A DNA stretch of 64,000 nucleotides from assembly GCA_047967505.1 (NCBI GenBank), contig CM106539.1, one strand, 5' to 3'. The translations under genes and the position numbers were made by a program. The stretch comes from Dipteris shenzhenensis. Lineage: Eukaryota > Polypodiophyta > Polypodiopsida > Gleicheniales. How positions within the stretch are numbered: the first letter of the stretch is position 1; every line of letters begins with the position of its first letter. Below, one piece after another: positions 43,281 to 55,636 of the stretch. The notes under the pieces were generated by a model. It did not search any database, was not told the DNA's origin, and saw only the letters and a program-made list of their open reading frames with translations.

Positions 43281-43513
43281 TGTCTCTAACCCTTGCCTAT
43301 AAAGATGGTTTGGTCCTTTTAAGATTGTCTATGAGCTATTCTATGCTGAAGATTCTTCCCATATAGCATTTCACAATACACCAATCACACCCTACCCTGC
43401 CTGTGTGTGCTTTGTGGATGTATCTTCACTTGATTTTCAGTTCAAGCTACCTCTTTCCATTGTTTACAAATAGATAAGCCTCATTTTGCCTCTCTCTTTT
43501 CGATTTTCCAAGC

Positions 43514-44970
43514 ATGGCTGACAATCCTGTGTTCTGTGGTCAGGTTGAAGAAAATCCAAATGAGTGTCTTGTGGCCTTCAAGCGCCGTTGTGTTTCAGAT
43601 CTCAACTTTCTTACCGAAGATAGATGGTTGTTAGTTCTTCCCACATTTCTTGAGGGTTTGGCTCAAGTGTGGTATGAGAAGTAGGCCGAGGATATTCGCC
43701 AAAGTTAGCTAAGGTTGATAGTAGTTATGATTGAGTATTTCAACAAAGAAGTGGATTCAGCGACCGTGCTCCTGGACCATTTAGCCACATAGGAGGACAA
43801 CATCGAATTTCGAGCTGGAATGATTCAACATGTGCTGGGCTACCTTGTAATAGGAGTACGTGATGAATTCTGCCTCAAGCTTAAATGGGAGAATCTAGAG
43901 ACCATGGTGCTAGCACAAGAGATTGCTCAAAAGTTTGATAAAGTTCAGTCTAATCTCGCTTCAAAGAAGACGGTTCTCCCTCCACAACCCCCTCAATTCT
44001 TGCAACAACAACCTGGGGGGTCCAACTCAGGGGCATACCCCCACCCCCCCTTAGGGATGTATCCACTGCCTCCACCTCAAATGTATGGTCCTCCCTTAGA
44101 TGCTTAGCCTCAACAAGTTGTATATCCTCACCCTCGCCTGCAAGATTTCCCTAGCCTCGCCCACAAGCCCTCCTCCTTCCTACTCCCCCGACCCCTCCTG
44201 CTAAAGAACCCAGATTCAATGACTTTACCGAGGCCCTAAATGATCTTCGACTTGAGATGGTGGGCATTAGAAATCAAGCCAATCACCCTCCAAGAGAATG
44301 TGCTAATGTTCTGTGCTATGAGTGCCACCAACAGGGTCATTATCACATCGAATGTACCAATATTCCAAGGGTGAATGAGGCCCCAAGGATTCTGACGTAG
44401 AGGTCCTTGACCTCGGGAAGAGAAGTCATACCACCTTGGACCCTCTCCAAACCATGGCCGGGCCTCCCCAGGAAGAAGGTGTCCTTCTCACAGCCCTCAG
44501 ATGTTGAGATGGCACACCCACCAATAGAAAAGACTAAAAGATCTCGTAGGAGTAAGTGGTCACCCTCAGATTTTCCTATCGACTCAGGGCAAGTAAACTA
44601 TTCGGTCGTTTAGGACCTTGCTCATTAGTCTTTGAGCATCACGCTTCCTCAACTAATAGCATTAAGCCCTAAGGTGAGACGTGAGATGCACCAAGGGCTC
44701 TCAACAAGGAGGAGCAAGAAAAAGGGAAAGGTACGGGAAATTTCTTCTATCTCTGAAGAAGTTGATCGGCACCTGCATACAATAGATGTCATCATAGATC
44801 AAAAGTGTGTGTGTTGATGGGGGAGCTGCATGTAATATCATGGTGCCCCGTATCATAAAGAAGTTGAATTTGAAATGCACAAGGCATTCCTCCACTCGAA
44901 TCAAGGTAGCAGATGGTCGACGACCGACATTTTGCATGTCACTATCCTCCACTTGGAATGAGAAGCCTGT
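43514..44970 (+). pseudogene. Decayed gypsy gag-protease, copy 2
   Basis: Duplicate of 4,061-5,510. It lacks the 18-bp tandem repeat of copy 1, so its N-terminus gives the ancestral reading. It has an extra TAG at 43,682-43,684 where copy 1 keeps CAG (4,248-4,250). Zinc knuckle near 44,314-44,355; protease start CVDGGAACNIM at 44,807. Confidence 0.8.
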
Positions 44971-45759
44971 TGTCATACTATCTTTTGCATTTTCTTTGGT
45001 TCGATCAAGATCTTGCATGATGAGGTCTATCTTACTATTAAATTCATGATTCAAGGCAAGCAACTCTACTTCATTAGAGAAGAGGGGGATTACTTTAGCA
45101 GGGTGAGCTCCCCCCATCTCTACCACCATCACTGGGGGAGGCCTTGTCCATGCCATCGGTAAGGGGCGCCCTATCCCTACCACCATCGCTAGAGGATGCC
45201 ATCTCTCGTTCCGAGTCTCACCAATTTCAACAAACCCAACAGTCACAAACCTACTAAAATCTCCAATACTTACTAATAGTGTTAATAAACTCCTTTCAAA
45301 ATTTTGGATCTCTAAAATATCCAAGACTTAATAATGGTGCCAATAAACACCTTTCAAAGTTTCAGCAAGGATCATATAGACAAAGATTTTTTTTAAAACT
45401 TAATGGAAAATAAACCAATTTGCTTAAGAATTTCTACATGTATTTGTGGTAGTTAATTGATTAAGGAAATCAATTAAAATAAATAAAGGAAATGAAGTCA
45501 ATTTGATGAAGTAAAAATAGGGGAGAACATCTAACAAGGTAAATTGAATAGATTGGTTTAAACAAGGAAAAATAATAAAGGCAAAAATAAGCATTAAATG
45601 AAAAAATCAAACAAAAAATGAGTTGGGACGAAGGGAAAAGATGACAAAGGCACATTAATTTAAGGAAACAACAAGTTTCTCTATCAAACTAAGCATGTAC
45701 AACAAATCTAATTACACTCTAAAAAAAACTAAGGTACATAAAGAGGGGTAAGTCAAAAT

Positions 45760-46990
45760 ATCGAGCGACTGCGTTCGAGCGAGCCCAAAGTTCGAGCGAC
45801 ACTTATGAGAAACTTTGTCTAAACCTGTAGGAGCAATAAATTTTTAGTAAAATTGATTGAATGTACATGACACTATTACAGATTATTTTAAATTAGTTTT
45901 TGTATGATTCTTGGCAACCTACAAAGATTAAACTTACTATTAGATAACTCATAAATCCATGTAAGTCAGCAATCATTCAATGAATACCAAAGGGAAAATT
46001 CTTGGCAACATACAAAGAGAAAATCTATTATTCGATAAATAATAAATACATGCAAGTTAGCAATAATTCAATAGATACAAAAGAAAAAATGTTGTAATGT
46101 CTACACCTCAAGGCGATCACTCAAAATCATGTAAGGTAGCATGTGAGTTGAACAGGTTTCTTTATTTTATGGAGTTACATGATATGGAAGCTCCTCCTAG
46201 CAAAATCTCTCATAAACAACTATTTGTAGCTCATCGATTTTTATGCTACCGACGTGATTTGATCCATTTTGTACACAAAATGATCACATGAATAAAATGT
46301 TTAAACTATGGAACTAATAAATTATTGATCACCTTATGGCCATGATGATGCTAACTAAATATGGATCACCTTCATATGTCCTTGACCATGTATGCACCTC
46401 TAGGATGGAGGGAGGAAACCAAGGACCCAGACTCTATATGAGAAAAATCCATGGTCATAATTAAATATAGAGTTTGATAAGGTCCGACTCTCATGAAACA
46501 AAGATAAGTATAAACTTTCTAAAGATCTAGGATTTTGACACTTTAACATGATAAATGTATTCATTCATATCATTCCGATCATTTTGACTACAAACATGAC
46601 CATATTTGGAGTCCAATTGACCAAGTTATGGCCCAAATAAAATTGGTAAGAGGAGCCTCCCAAGAGGCCGCGATATCGCGGCCTCTAGGGAGGCTCCTCC
46701 TCCCATTATTTTTTTGCCTTGAAAATGGAAATTGCACAAGAAAAACACATACTTTGACCCCTTTCTTCCACCCCTCCTTTGTTGACCCTTGAAAAACATT
46801 GCCAAACATTTTCAAAAATTGTTGTTTGTCTATAAGACAATTGATTACTCACAATATCATGGGTAGGACAACAACTATAAAAGTAAGCAATGAATGCTAC
46901 TTTTTGAACATAAAACATCACACTAGGATGTCAAAAGTTATGAAATTCCTTGCTCGAACCATCACCTCGCTCGAACGTAGTCGCTCGAAT
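45760..46990. mobile_element. Candidate TIR element, copy 2
   Basis: Duplicate of 6,324-7,569. The terminal inverted repeats are better preserved: 45,760-45,783 versus 46,966-46,990 differ at about one internal position. Confidence 0.4.
46650..46699. repeat. 50-bp GC-rich palindrome, copy 2
   Basis: Identical to 7,229-7,278, including the single A/A mismatch. Confidence 0.9.
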
Positions 46991-49248
46991 TCTCGTAAAT
47001 CTCTATAAAAAGCTTCAAATTTTAGTTATTAATCTAGCAAAAAGAATTATGGTTAGAGGGTTTAGGGTTTAGAATGTGAAAAATCGTAGGGTTTAGAAAT
47101 GTTTTTAAAAGAAAAAGAAAAAAGAAAATAGCAGCGGAAGTGAGTGTGTGTTACAAAGAAAGCTTGTGTAAAAATAAATGATAAAAAAATGTAGACATTA
47201 GTAAAAACAAAAAGGGCCATTAAAGAAAATAAAGAGAAATTAATTCCATATGATTAATAAAGAGGGAAAATGAGCTATATAAAAACAAACACACACACAC
47301 ACACACACACACATATAAGGGAAAGTAGACCACCGTTCAACAAACTGGATATGGTGGACGAATAAGAAGTTCATGACTTCTTTACAAATGTGCAACGTCA
47401 CAAGTAGTCACGGGGAAATGAAAGATCATCCAAGTAAAGGAGTGGGAAGTCCACATAGTCTGTGTGTGTCGAGAAGTTCGTAGAGGTGCCAAGAAGTTCA
47501 AAGGTACTGTGATCACGCCAACAACTCGTGAAAAGGAAGGTGAGAAATCACAATGGAATGATAGAAGCGTTGGATACAATGCAAGAGATTGGCGACAAGC
47601 TTGCAGGAACCCCGCCTTCGCCTCACGACCTCGAGCAATAGCAGCTAAAGGTTAACCACAACGAGCAAACTATCTTTACAAGCAAATAGGTGCTCAAGCG
47701 AAGCTTCCAAAGCAAAGGAGTCGCCTGTTCCGACAGAATTAAGCAAGAGGCTGAGCAAAAGAGGTAGCCTTGAGGGACGTGAGGCTTGTCAGCCCGTAAG
47801 AGACGATTGTTGCCAACCGAGATGAAACACAAAGCGGAAAGTTAATATCCTTCAAGATGTACGGGCAAGTTGAGACTTCATCGACAGTTAGGCACTACCG
47901 TAAGAAAGTATGGAGGCACTACCGTAAGCAGAGGTTAAAACGCGCAAACACTTGGAGCTGTGTCGCCAAGCGAGATCTTTAAAAAAAGAGACCTTGAGAT
48001 GTGGCAAAAAACAACAGTGAAAGAGAGCCTGCCCCTGCTAAGAGTGTACTCTATGTGTAAGCTGCATGGTGTGTGTGCAACAACCTGAGATGAGCCGTCA
48101 TGAGCCAACTCGCAAGGGTCGGTAGTAAGAGGAAGATAGGAATGACAAACAATTGTAAGGACAGGAAGCGCGAGATACATAATGAACAGTAGGTGTTAGG
48201 AGAAAAAGGGAGCAATGAAGACCTGCGAGGAAGCCATGGTACCGGCTTTGCTAGGGATTAACGACTGGCAATATGGCACACAAAAAAGGGGTTCGTAGAG
48301 GAGGACTCTAAGGGGAGGGAGTAAGAGGAATCATCTCTTGTGAGCTTTATAAAAGAGAAACATAGGGCTGTTACAAGAAGGCATGCTACCATCATGATCA
48401 TTCTTGTTGCCACCACGATGTGTAAGATCGTGGGTGGTGAAGAAAAAAGTGGATTAGGAAGTTAATACTGGTTTTTAGGAGGTTTAGATAGTTTAGGTTA
48501 AGCATAGTGCTCATGAACAGAATTTGGGAGGGCTAATCTTGAATGGAGGGTTAATCAATGAATGTAGGTGTAGTCACGTGCAAATGTCTTTGTGATGTAG
48601 AGAACTTCCATTGCTAAAGTTAGATTTCATCTTTAGTCTTTCATTCCCTACCAAATGCTTGTGAGATATGTATTTCAGATTAGATATATGTAGAGGGCCG
48701 AGAGAAAGGGGCCTATGAAATCAAATAACAATACAAGGTAGGTGGTTAACCACCAATATATAAAGTGTACTAATGGAAGTATCAAGAGCAATGCTCGAGA
48801 AGTTAGGCTGCAACATCATAGTGAAAATTATTGATGATAAAAATATTAACACAGAGGGGCATGAGAAAGAATTATTATCCTAGATTAAGCACGTTTTGGG
48901 GGCCTTGTAGATGGACTAGTTACAGAGGATTACTTATTAGGTAAGTGAAGGCATCCATACCTTGATTAGTTACCAAAAGAGGGTTTCACAATTATACAAA
49001 TTAAAGAAGTATGCCATGAAATAACAAGGAGAAAAATCTTAAAGGGGAAATAATTAAAGTAAAGAAGAAAATTCAAGAAAATACACAATGGTGAATGTGG
49101 GTGAGAAGGTCATATTCTATTGCCATCCAAATATTTCTATCAACCTCTCTTGTGAGATCTCTAAGAAAGGGGGGTCGGTGCACCATTGGTACTATCTATA
49201 TATGGGTGTGGTTGCATAGTTAGTCTAATGGAGTATTCGATACAATGG

Positions 49249-49283
<35 letters not shown>

Positions 49284-50712
49284 TGAAAAGGGGAGGTTTA
49301 TTCATATGAAAATATTAGGGATAGGGATAAATTTGACAAGGGACTAGTTAGGGCAGAGATAAAAAGCTCTAAAGTTTTAAAAGTATAGTAAAGGTTCTAA
49401 AGAGATAAAAAAAAGGGGGGGTTAAATAAAATGTAAAAAAATGAAACAATTAGAATGTAAATAAGAAAGAAAAGTGGGAATTAGAAACTAAATTGAAGGA
49501 GGAAAAAAAATAAAATTAATAATTTTCTTTAAAAAAGACCTTGAAACAAGAACCAAACATAGAAGCGGAAAAAGGGGGAAGGGGGTTAAAATGTTTACTA
49601 AGAAAATTGTTTTTTTTTTTTTGTGTGTGTGTGTGTGTATGTGTGTGTGTGTGTGTATGTGTGTGGGACCCACCCCCAACCCAGAGGTAAGACCACATGG
49701 TGGGGAGTAAGCCCACCATGTGGAACTTACTCCACACCTAATAGTAAATGCTAAAAAAAGGAAACTCTTTGATAAGTGTCAAAAGTGATATAAAGTGATG
49801 CTATTATTGGATGCACAATCCAAATTTTGGAACCAATGTTTTTGCACCCAAAAAGTAGTCATTAGTAAACAAAAGAGAGGCACTCAAAATAATTGCAATG
49901 AATTAATTGTATGGTACTAGCCTGACCAAAGGCTAGTTGGAAGATCAGGGTGTGTTCTCAGATTTAATAATCCCATCAATAAATGAACCATACAATTAAT
50001 TCAATCATTTGGATAATTATAAAAAGAACTGGTTGGAAAAATATGAATAACAGTAAATTGGTGTACCCTTTGTCAATATTGCAATCCAAAACCTTTTTTT
50101 AAACCAAAAAATAGGAGGATTGGCAAAAGAAGTTTTCTTTATATCGAGTTTGCAAACTTTAAGCAAATAATTAGTACAAAAATGTCGAATCTATCAAGTA
50201 GGTCAGGGTCCACTTACCTGCCACCATCAAAATACACTATATGTTAGAACAATATAGCATGATTTGGGTAGATAGGTAATGCATGTGCTCCCTGGCTTGT
50301 TATTGCATCACCTAGGAACATGCACAACCTTCTAGATTCTAATGCATAAAAAGAGTCATTAAGGAGCAAAAATAAAGGGACATAAACCACAAATAATGTT
50401 TGAAAAAAAGGGGGTTTAATCCGCAACCATTAGACGAACCATCATTTGAGATAGAGCAAGAGATAAAGCACCATCTTAAGAGAAAAATTAAACCTTGTCA
50501 TAGGGGGGTAGTCCACACCCTTTTTAAATATGGGGGTATTCCTCATCCTTGATTGCACAACAAGGACCATCTAGACAAAGAATTTTTAAAAAACTTAATG
50601 GAAAATAAACGAATTTGCATAAGAATTTCTACATGTATTTGTGGTAATTAATTGATTAAGGCAATTAATTAAAATAAATAAAGGAAATGAAGGCAATTTG
50701 GGCAAGACGAAA
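46991..50712. other. No recognisable gene, copy 2
   Basis: Duplicate of 7,570-11,100 plus 16,730-16,929, with the Copia empty site at about 50,506-50,513. Microsatellites differ in length from copy 1. Confidence 0.6.
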
Positions 50713-53330
50713 TGATTGATTGCCAAATGTGACCCATGCCCCAATGCTAAGTACTTCACGGCCTGTTTCATTGCAGGCCTAAGGAAGAAAATCCACAAAG
50801 ACATGAAAAAAATTAGGAGTTATGAAACATTTAGTACTACTTATCTTCAACATACCCAACAACCCACCTTGACCTCAACAATACCAACCGACACCCACAC
50901 CAATGTATAGGCAATCGGCACTTGCACAATAGCACCCCCAGCTACGAGGCTGAATCCTATTCCCATTTGAACACAAGTGGATTCGCCTTTCGAGTATCAA
51001 GCTGAGTATCCAGTGTACTATGTAGAAGGCGCATAATGTTTAATACCAATCTATGCAAAGCAAGTTCGACCCAACACATATCGAGTGCCAATCAAGTGCT
51101 ACGGTTGTGGAGAAAATCACCGGATCACAAAGTGCCCTCATTGTGGTAGCCCCGCTACTTTCCAACCACTTTGCGGAGATTGTTGCATAGGCCATGCCTA
51201 TATGGATTGTCCCATGATAAATAAGGTCCCACAATATAGTGAGGCTAAGCCTTACATCCCAATTGGCATTATTGGGGTGGACCATCAAAGTCTGGGGTCG
51301 ATAAGCATAATATCACAACTTGTGAATGTAACTACACGCCAGCAAAAAGAGGCCACCAAGGACCCTAATATTCGAATTCAATCAAGATGACTTCTTCAAA
51401 AAATAGTACAAATGCCTCTACCTCCGCTAAGCAATGAGTAGCCAAGATCATCCATATCAGCTCATGAGGCTTAAATAAAAGAAGCTCCATTCTCGAATGC
51501 AAAAGTGGAGAAGGCTCAATTTCAAGCACTTCAACAATGGGTACAAAAGGAACAAGCTCAATTTGAGGTTGAGAAGCAAGCACAAGATCCAATCCCCAAA
51601 TTGACCCCCCAAAGTATCGATACTTTACTCGAGCCTCTATTCCAACAATAGAATCCACAACATATGTATCATCATGCCAACTTGAAGGAGCCACACTCTC
51701 TAGCATTCTAAGTTGCCCCGTGTCAATTCCCATTGGAATCCTATTACAGAATTGTTCCAATCTTTGGGATAGTTTCAAAGGTTGGATTGAACTTGCAAAT
51801 CCCCCTCCACCTATGGAAGACATAGAAGATATCCGTGTGCAGATGGGTGAGAGAGATGACATACACAACATTATTGTGCCTTTGATCCACATGGCATATA
51901 ATGAAGTCCAAGCCATTGTGGATGTTGGAGCAGGTGTAGATGTCCTATCCAAGGAGCTCTATGATGAATGGGGTCTCCCACCAATGCAAAAAGCTAATTT
52001 CAACATATGCCTTGTTGATGATTCATGAGCAAAACCCTAGGGAATATTGAATGGCGTGTCAATAAAAGTTGCAGGAGTCTGTTTTTCCTTTCAATTCACA
52101 ATCTTGGATCTCCCCAAGAAATCCTATCAACTTGCTGGGACATCCTTGGTTGTAAGAAGCATCAACCCTCCATCATTGGGGAACCGGATAGACTGAAAAT
52201 CCAAAATTGTGACACCACAATCAGGGTGAATGTGGGGATAGGAGTAATAAACCAATTGTGCTTAGAGCGTTGGATGAAACCACTTCAACGACCATATCTT
52301 GAAAGCAAATTAGGTCCCCTACAATAGCATGCCATAGCGGGTGATACACAAAGTGGATACAAACATTGGCAACCATTGACAACTACCATTCATTAGACCC
52401 CATCTTCTCATAGATAGATGCTAGGCTCATGCAGGTAGATCCTCCACTCAGACATGAAGAACTAATCAATCTAGAGGTGCCATTCTTTATGGATGACCTT
52501 GAGTGGAATAATGAACTTGAAGAAGGTACCCATACTAATAATGACTCAAATTTTCCTTGGGACCTTGAAAGTGAGGCTGAGAATGCCCAAATTGAAGATC
52601 AAGTCTTTGACAATGACACAGCCATTTTGCATGCCCTAATGAGCTTCCTAAAATTGAACCTCCAAAGTTGAATAACAGCAAAAGATCCTGCAAGAAAGTT
52701 GGAGGAAATCGCCAAAAAGCCAAGACCAAGCACTTCAATGAATTTGAATGAGTCCAATCAAGGATCGTTAAATTGTCCCTCTAAATCTGAGCCACCTCCT
52801 CTTGAATGGTCCCCTAATGGACCAGAAGGAGTATCCATAGCAAATGATCTCTTGCTTAGGAGCACCTTACTAGTGGAAAAGTTATCCCACAATTCCCAAC
52901 ATAAGAAGTTTCGAAAGTATAAGCCACATGTGCGGATGAAGATCGATCAAGAGACTTTAGAAAATGAAAGTCCCCAAGATCCTAAAAAATAGGTTAATGA
53001 TACTATGGCACCTAATACCCATAGCACATGTCAAGCTAGTTCAACACTATTAGAGATTGATCTTCGAGAAGGGCCAGAGTACTTCAAGAACTACACAAGT
53101 GGTAGTGTCCCCAAGAATGCCAAAGTACACAAGGGAAAACTCAAGTATCTAGGTCAAGGACCCTACCGAGTAAGAAAAATGAATCCCATTGGAGCTGTGT
53201 TGCTAGAAACATTAGATGGAGTCCAATTCAACACAACCATAAATGGAAGCTGATTGAAGCAATACTACATCAACACGCAAGCCATCCCTGACAATAATGA
53301 AGTTTTGGGAACCCCAAGTCTTCAATAGTT
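50713..53330 (+). pseudogene. Pol-deleted gypsy gag derivative, copy 2
   Basis: Duplicate of 16,930-19,545 with the same internal deletions, the same fusion to the integrase C-terminus, and the same stops, so decay mostly preceded duplication. Confidence 0.85.
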
Positions 53331-53651
53331 AGCACTAGATTGTTACACATGCACTCACTAGCATATGCACGTTTTTGCACATATAGTTTGCACTAGATTG
53401 TTACATGCACACTCACTGGCATATGCACGTTTTTGCACATTTAGAAAGACCTAATCAATTTCCACTTAGGGATGATTGAGTCTTAGTTTCCCTATGAGAT
53501 CCCATAAATAAGCATATAGTTAATCCCTACCTAATCGACAGATCATGTGCACTCACATGATTTTGCATAGGTACATAATAGATTGCATCAATAATAGTAT
53601 CACACACTTTCATTTCATACTCTCAAAGCATGCAATGAATTCACAAGCAGG

Positions 53652-54390
53652 ACAAGAAGCTATGCGAGGTCAACATGCAACTCCTACATACAACATGCAA
53701 CATGCGAGTTCTACATGCAACTCCTACATGCAACGTGCAACTCCTACATGCAACATGCACCTTCTATATGCAAGTTCTACACGTAGAGAGAGAATGTCTT
53801 ACAATTCCTACATGCAGAGAGAGAAGCTCTCCAACTTGATGCCCCATAATGGAATGAAGCCCACACTCTTTGGGGCATTGTGTTGAGTTCTACTTTGGTA
53901 TTCCAAGCAATTGTCTCAAGTGTCCATGCTTCCTTGCACTCCATGTCCAAAAAGCATGTCATAACTTTGCAACTCCTCCTCCCCTCTCCTCCAACCTTGC
54001 AACCCATCCTCTCCCTCCTCCTCCTTCCTTCTCCTCCTCCTCCTCCTCCCTCCTTCCTCCTCCTCCTCTCTCTTCTCCTCCTCCCTCCTCTTCTCCTCCT
54101 CTCTCTTCTCCTCCTCCTCTCTCCTCCTCCTCCCTCCTACTCTCTCTTCTCCTCCTCCCTCCTCCTCCTTTCTCCTCTCTCTTTTTCCCCCATGCTCTTA
54201 CACCTTCTTCCTCTCCCACTCCTATTCTCCCCCTAAACCCTTAGTCCCTCAACCCTTGACCTCCATGATCTACGAGGGAGATGAGTTCTCCCCCATGTAC
54301 TCTACCCTGAACCTTGGATCCTCCTTTTAACCCTTAAACCTCTTCTAAACTTTGGAACCTCTCTTTGAATGTTGGAACCTCCTTCTAATA
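53652..54390 (+). mobile_element. Gypsy LTR fragment, copy 2
   Basis: Duplicate of 19,870-20,610. It is the same LTR family as the full LTR starting 1.2 kb downstream at 55,636. Confidence 0.7.
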
Positions 54391-54399
54391 ATCCAAACA

Positions 54400-54608
54400 A
54401 AACAATGTCAATAATTGGATACAAACATTGGAAACCATTGAAAATTGCCATTCATTTAGACGCCATCTTCTCACAGATAGATGTTAGGGTCATGCAGGTA
54501 CATCCTCCACTCACAAATGAAGAACCAATCAATCTACAGGTGCCATTCTTTATGGTTGACCTCAAATGGAATAATAATGAACTTGACGAAGGTACCCATA
54601 CCAAATAG
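54400..54608 (+). pseudogene. Gag C-terminal fragment, copy 2
   Basis: Duplicate of 20,618-20,826. Confidence 0.75.
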
Positions 54609-54847
54609 TCGCATTTCCTTAGACTTGAATTCGTTTGACTAGCCATGTGGAAGTAGTTAATAAGCTTATGTTAATTATTGTATTTACAAAGTATTCATGG
54701 AAGGGACTACTCTCTATCTCTCTCTCCCTCTCCATCGAAACCATAGCCAAAAAAATATTATTATTTAATCTAATTGCATCTCTGTAATTATCCATCATGA
54801 AGTCATGATCTTCAAGTAAGTGTATCAATTAGATCATAAATAAATTC

Positions 54848-55636
54848 TTAGCAAAACATTTTCAACTCCATCTCTGCCATGGGTCTCATGGCAAGGTCTC
54901 CATTACAACCAAGTCGACTTAAGCGTTCGACTATGTCAAATGCTGTTTTTCGATCAGTAGGATTTGGTGTCATCATGGAATTACTCATGGTCTTCAAATG
55001 TGCTGTTAATGCCCTTTTGCAATGTGGAACAATAGGTGCAACTCCTGAAACTCTCAATGCATCCTCCGCAAAACAAGCAAGTTGTTTGAAAACCCACCCA
55101 AGAGCATAAACATCTGAAGAAGGAGAGTATGGAGAAGATACTGATGGGTCCAAAATCTCTAGGGCAAGCCACTTGTGAGCTTGCAAAGATTTCTTTTTAG
55201 CATCAACATGAGACTTGAATTCACCTGATGGCTCTAGCACTCCCTTTTGTGAAATTAAGGGACCTCTTCCCTCTTTGAATGCTAGAGCACGGCCCCAATC
55301 AATTATACCTATCTGAACCTGTCCTTTTGGAGGCCAATCTAGAACAACATTGCAAAGATGTAGGTCACAATGGATCCAACCATGCTCATGTAGTGCTGCA
55401 AGTCCCAAGGCCAAAGCATGCACCATATCGATAGTGGAATTGGTAAAACTTTTAATTTTCTCAAGCATGTCATCTGTTGGGTCATTTTCTTTTGCCCTCT
55501 TGTGCTTTTGTCCCTCAAAGTGCTTATCCATATATTCTGCATATCTCCTAGAAGCTACGGGAAGCTGCTTCAAGAAGTCATCTAATGTGCCACCATTAAA
55601 AAATGGTGTTATAATCCAAAAGGGCTTCTTTCTAGT
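54848..55636 (-). pseudogene. Protein kinase truncated by a gypsy LTR
   Basis: Nearly identical to the C-terminal 260 residues of the kinase at 21,066-22,193, from TRKKPFWIITPF to the stop. At 55,636 the coding sequence is replaced by the LTR, so the glycine loop and the ATP-binding lysine are lost. The frame stays open into the LTR to about 55,750, adding about 40 antisense-LTR residues. HCDLHLCN, DWG and SDVYALGW are retained, but without the N-lobe it cannot be an active kinase. The missing half should lie beyond the 3' LTR, outside the window. Confidence 0.9.

Larger units (their letters stand above)
38694..55636 (+). repeat. Copy 2 of the large direct duplication
   Basis: This is the second copy of bases 1-21,855. 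It lacks the Copia insertion, so 50,500-50,530 gives the pre-insertion sequence. It has 789 extra bases at 40,623-41,411, lacks about 27 bases present at 3,830-3,860, and lacks an 18-bp tandem repeat present near 4,120-4,150. Its right limit is the first base of a Ty3/gypsy LTR, which lies inside the kinase coding sequence. Confidence 0.95.
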
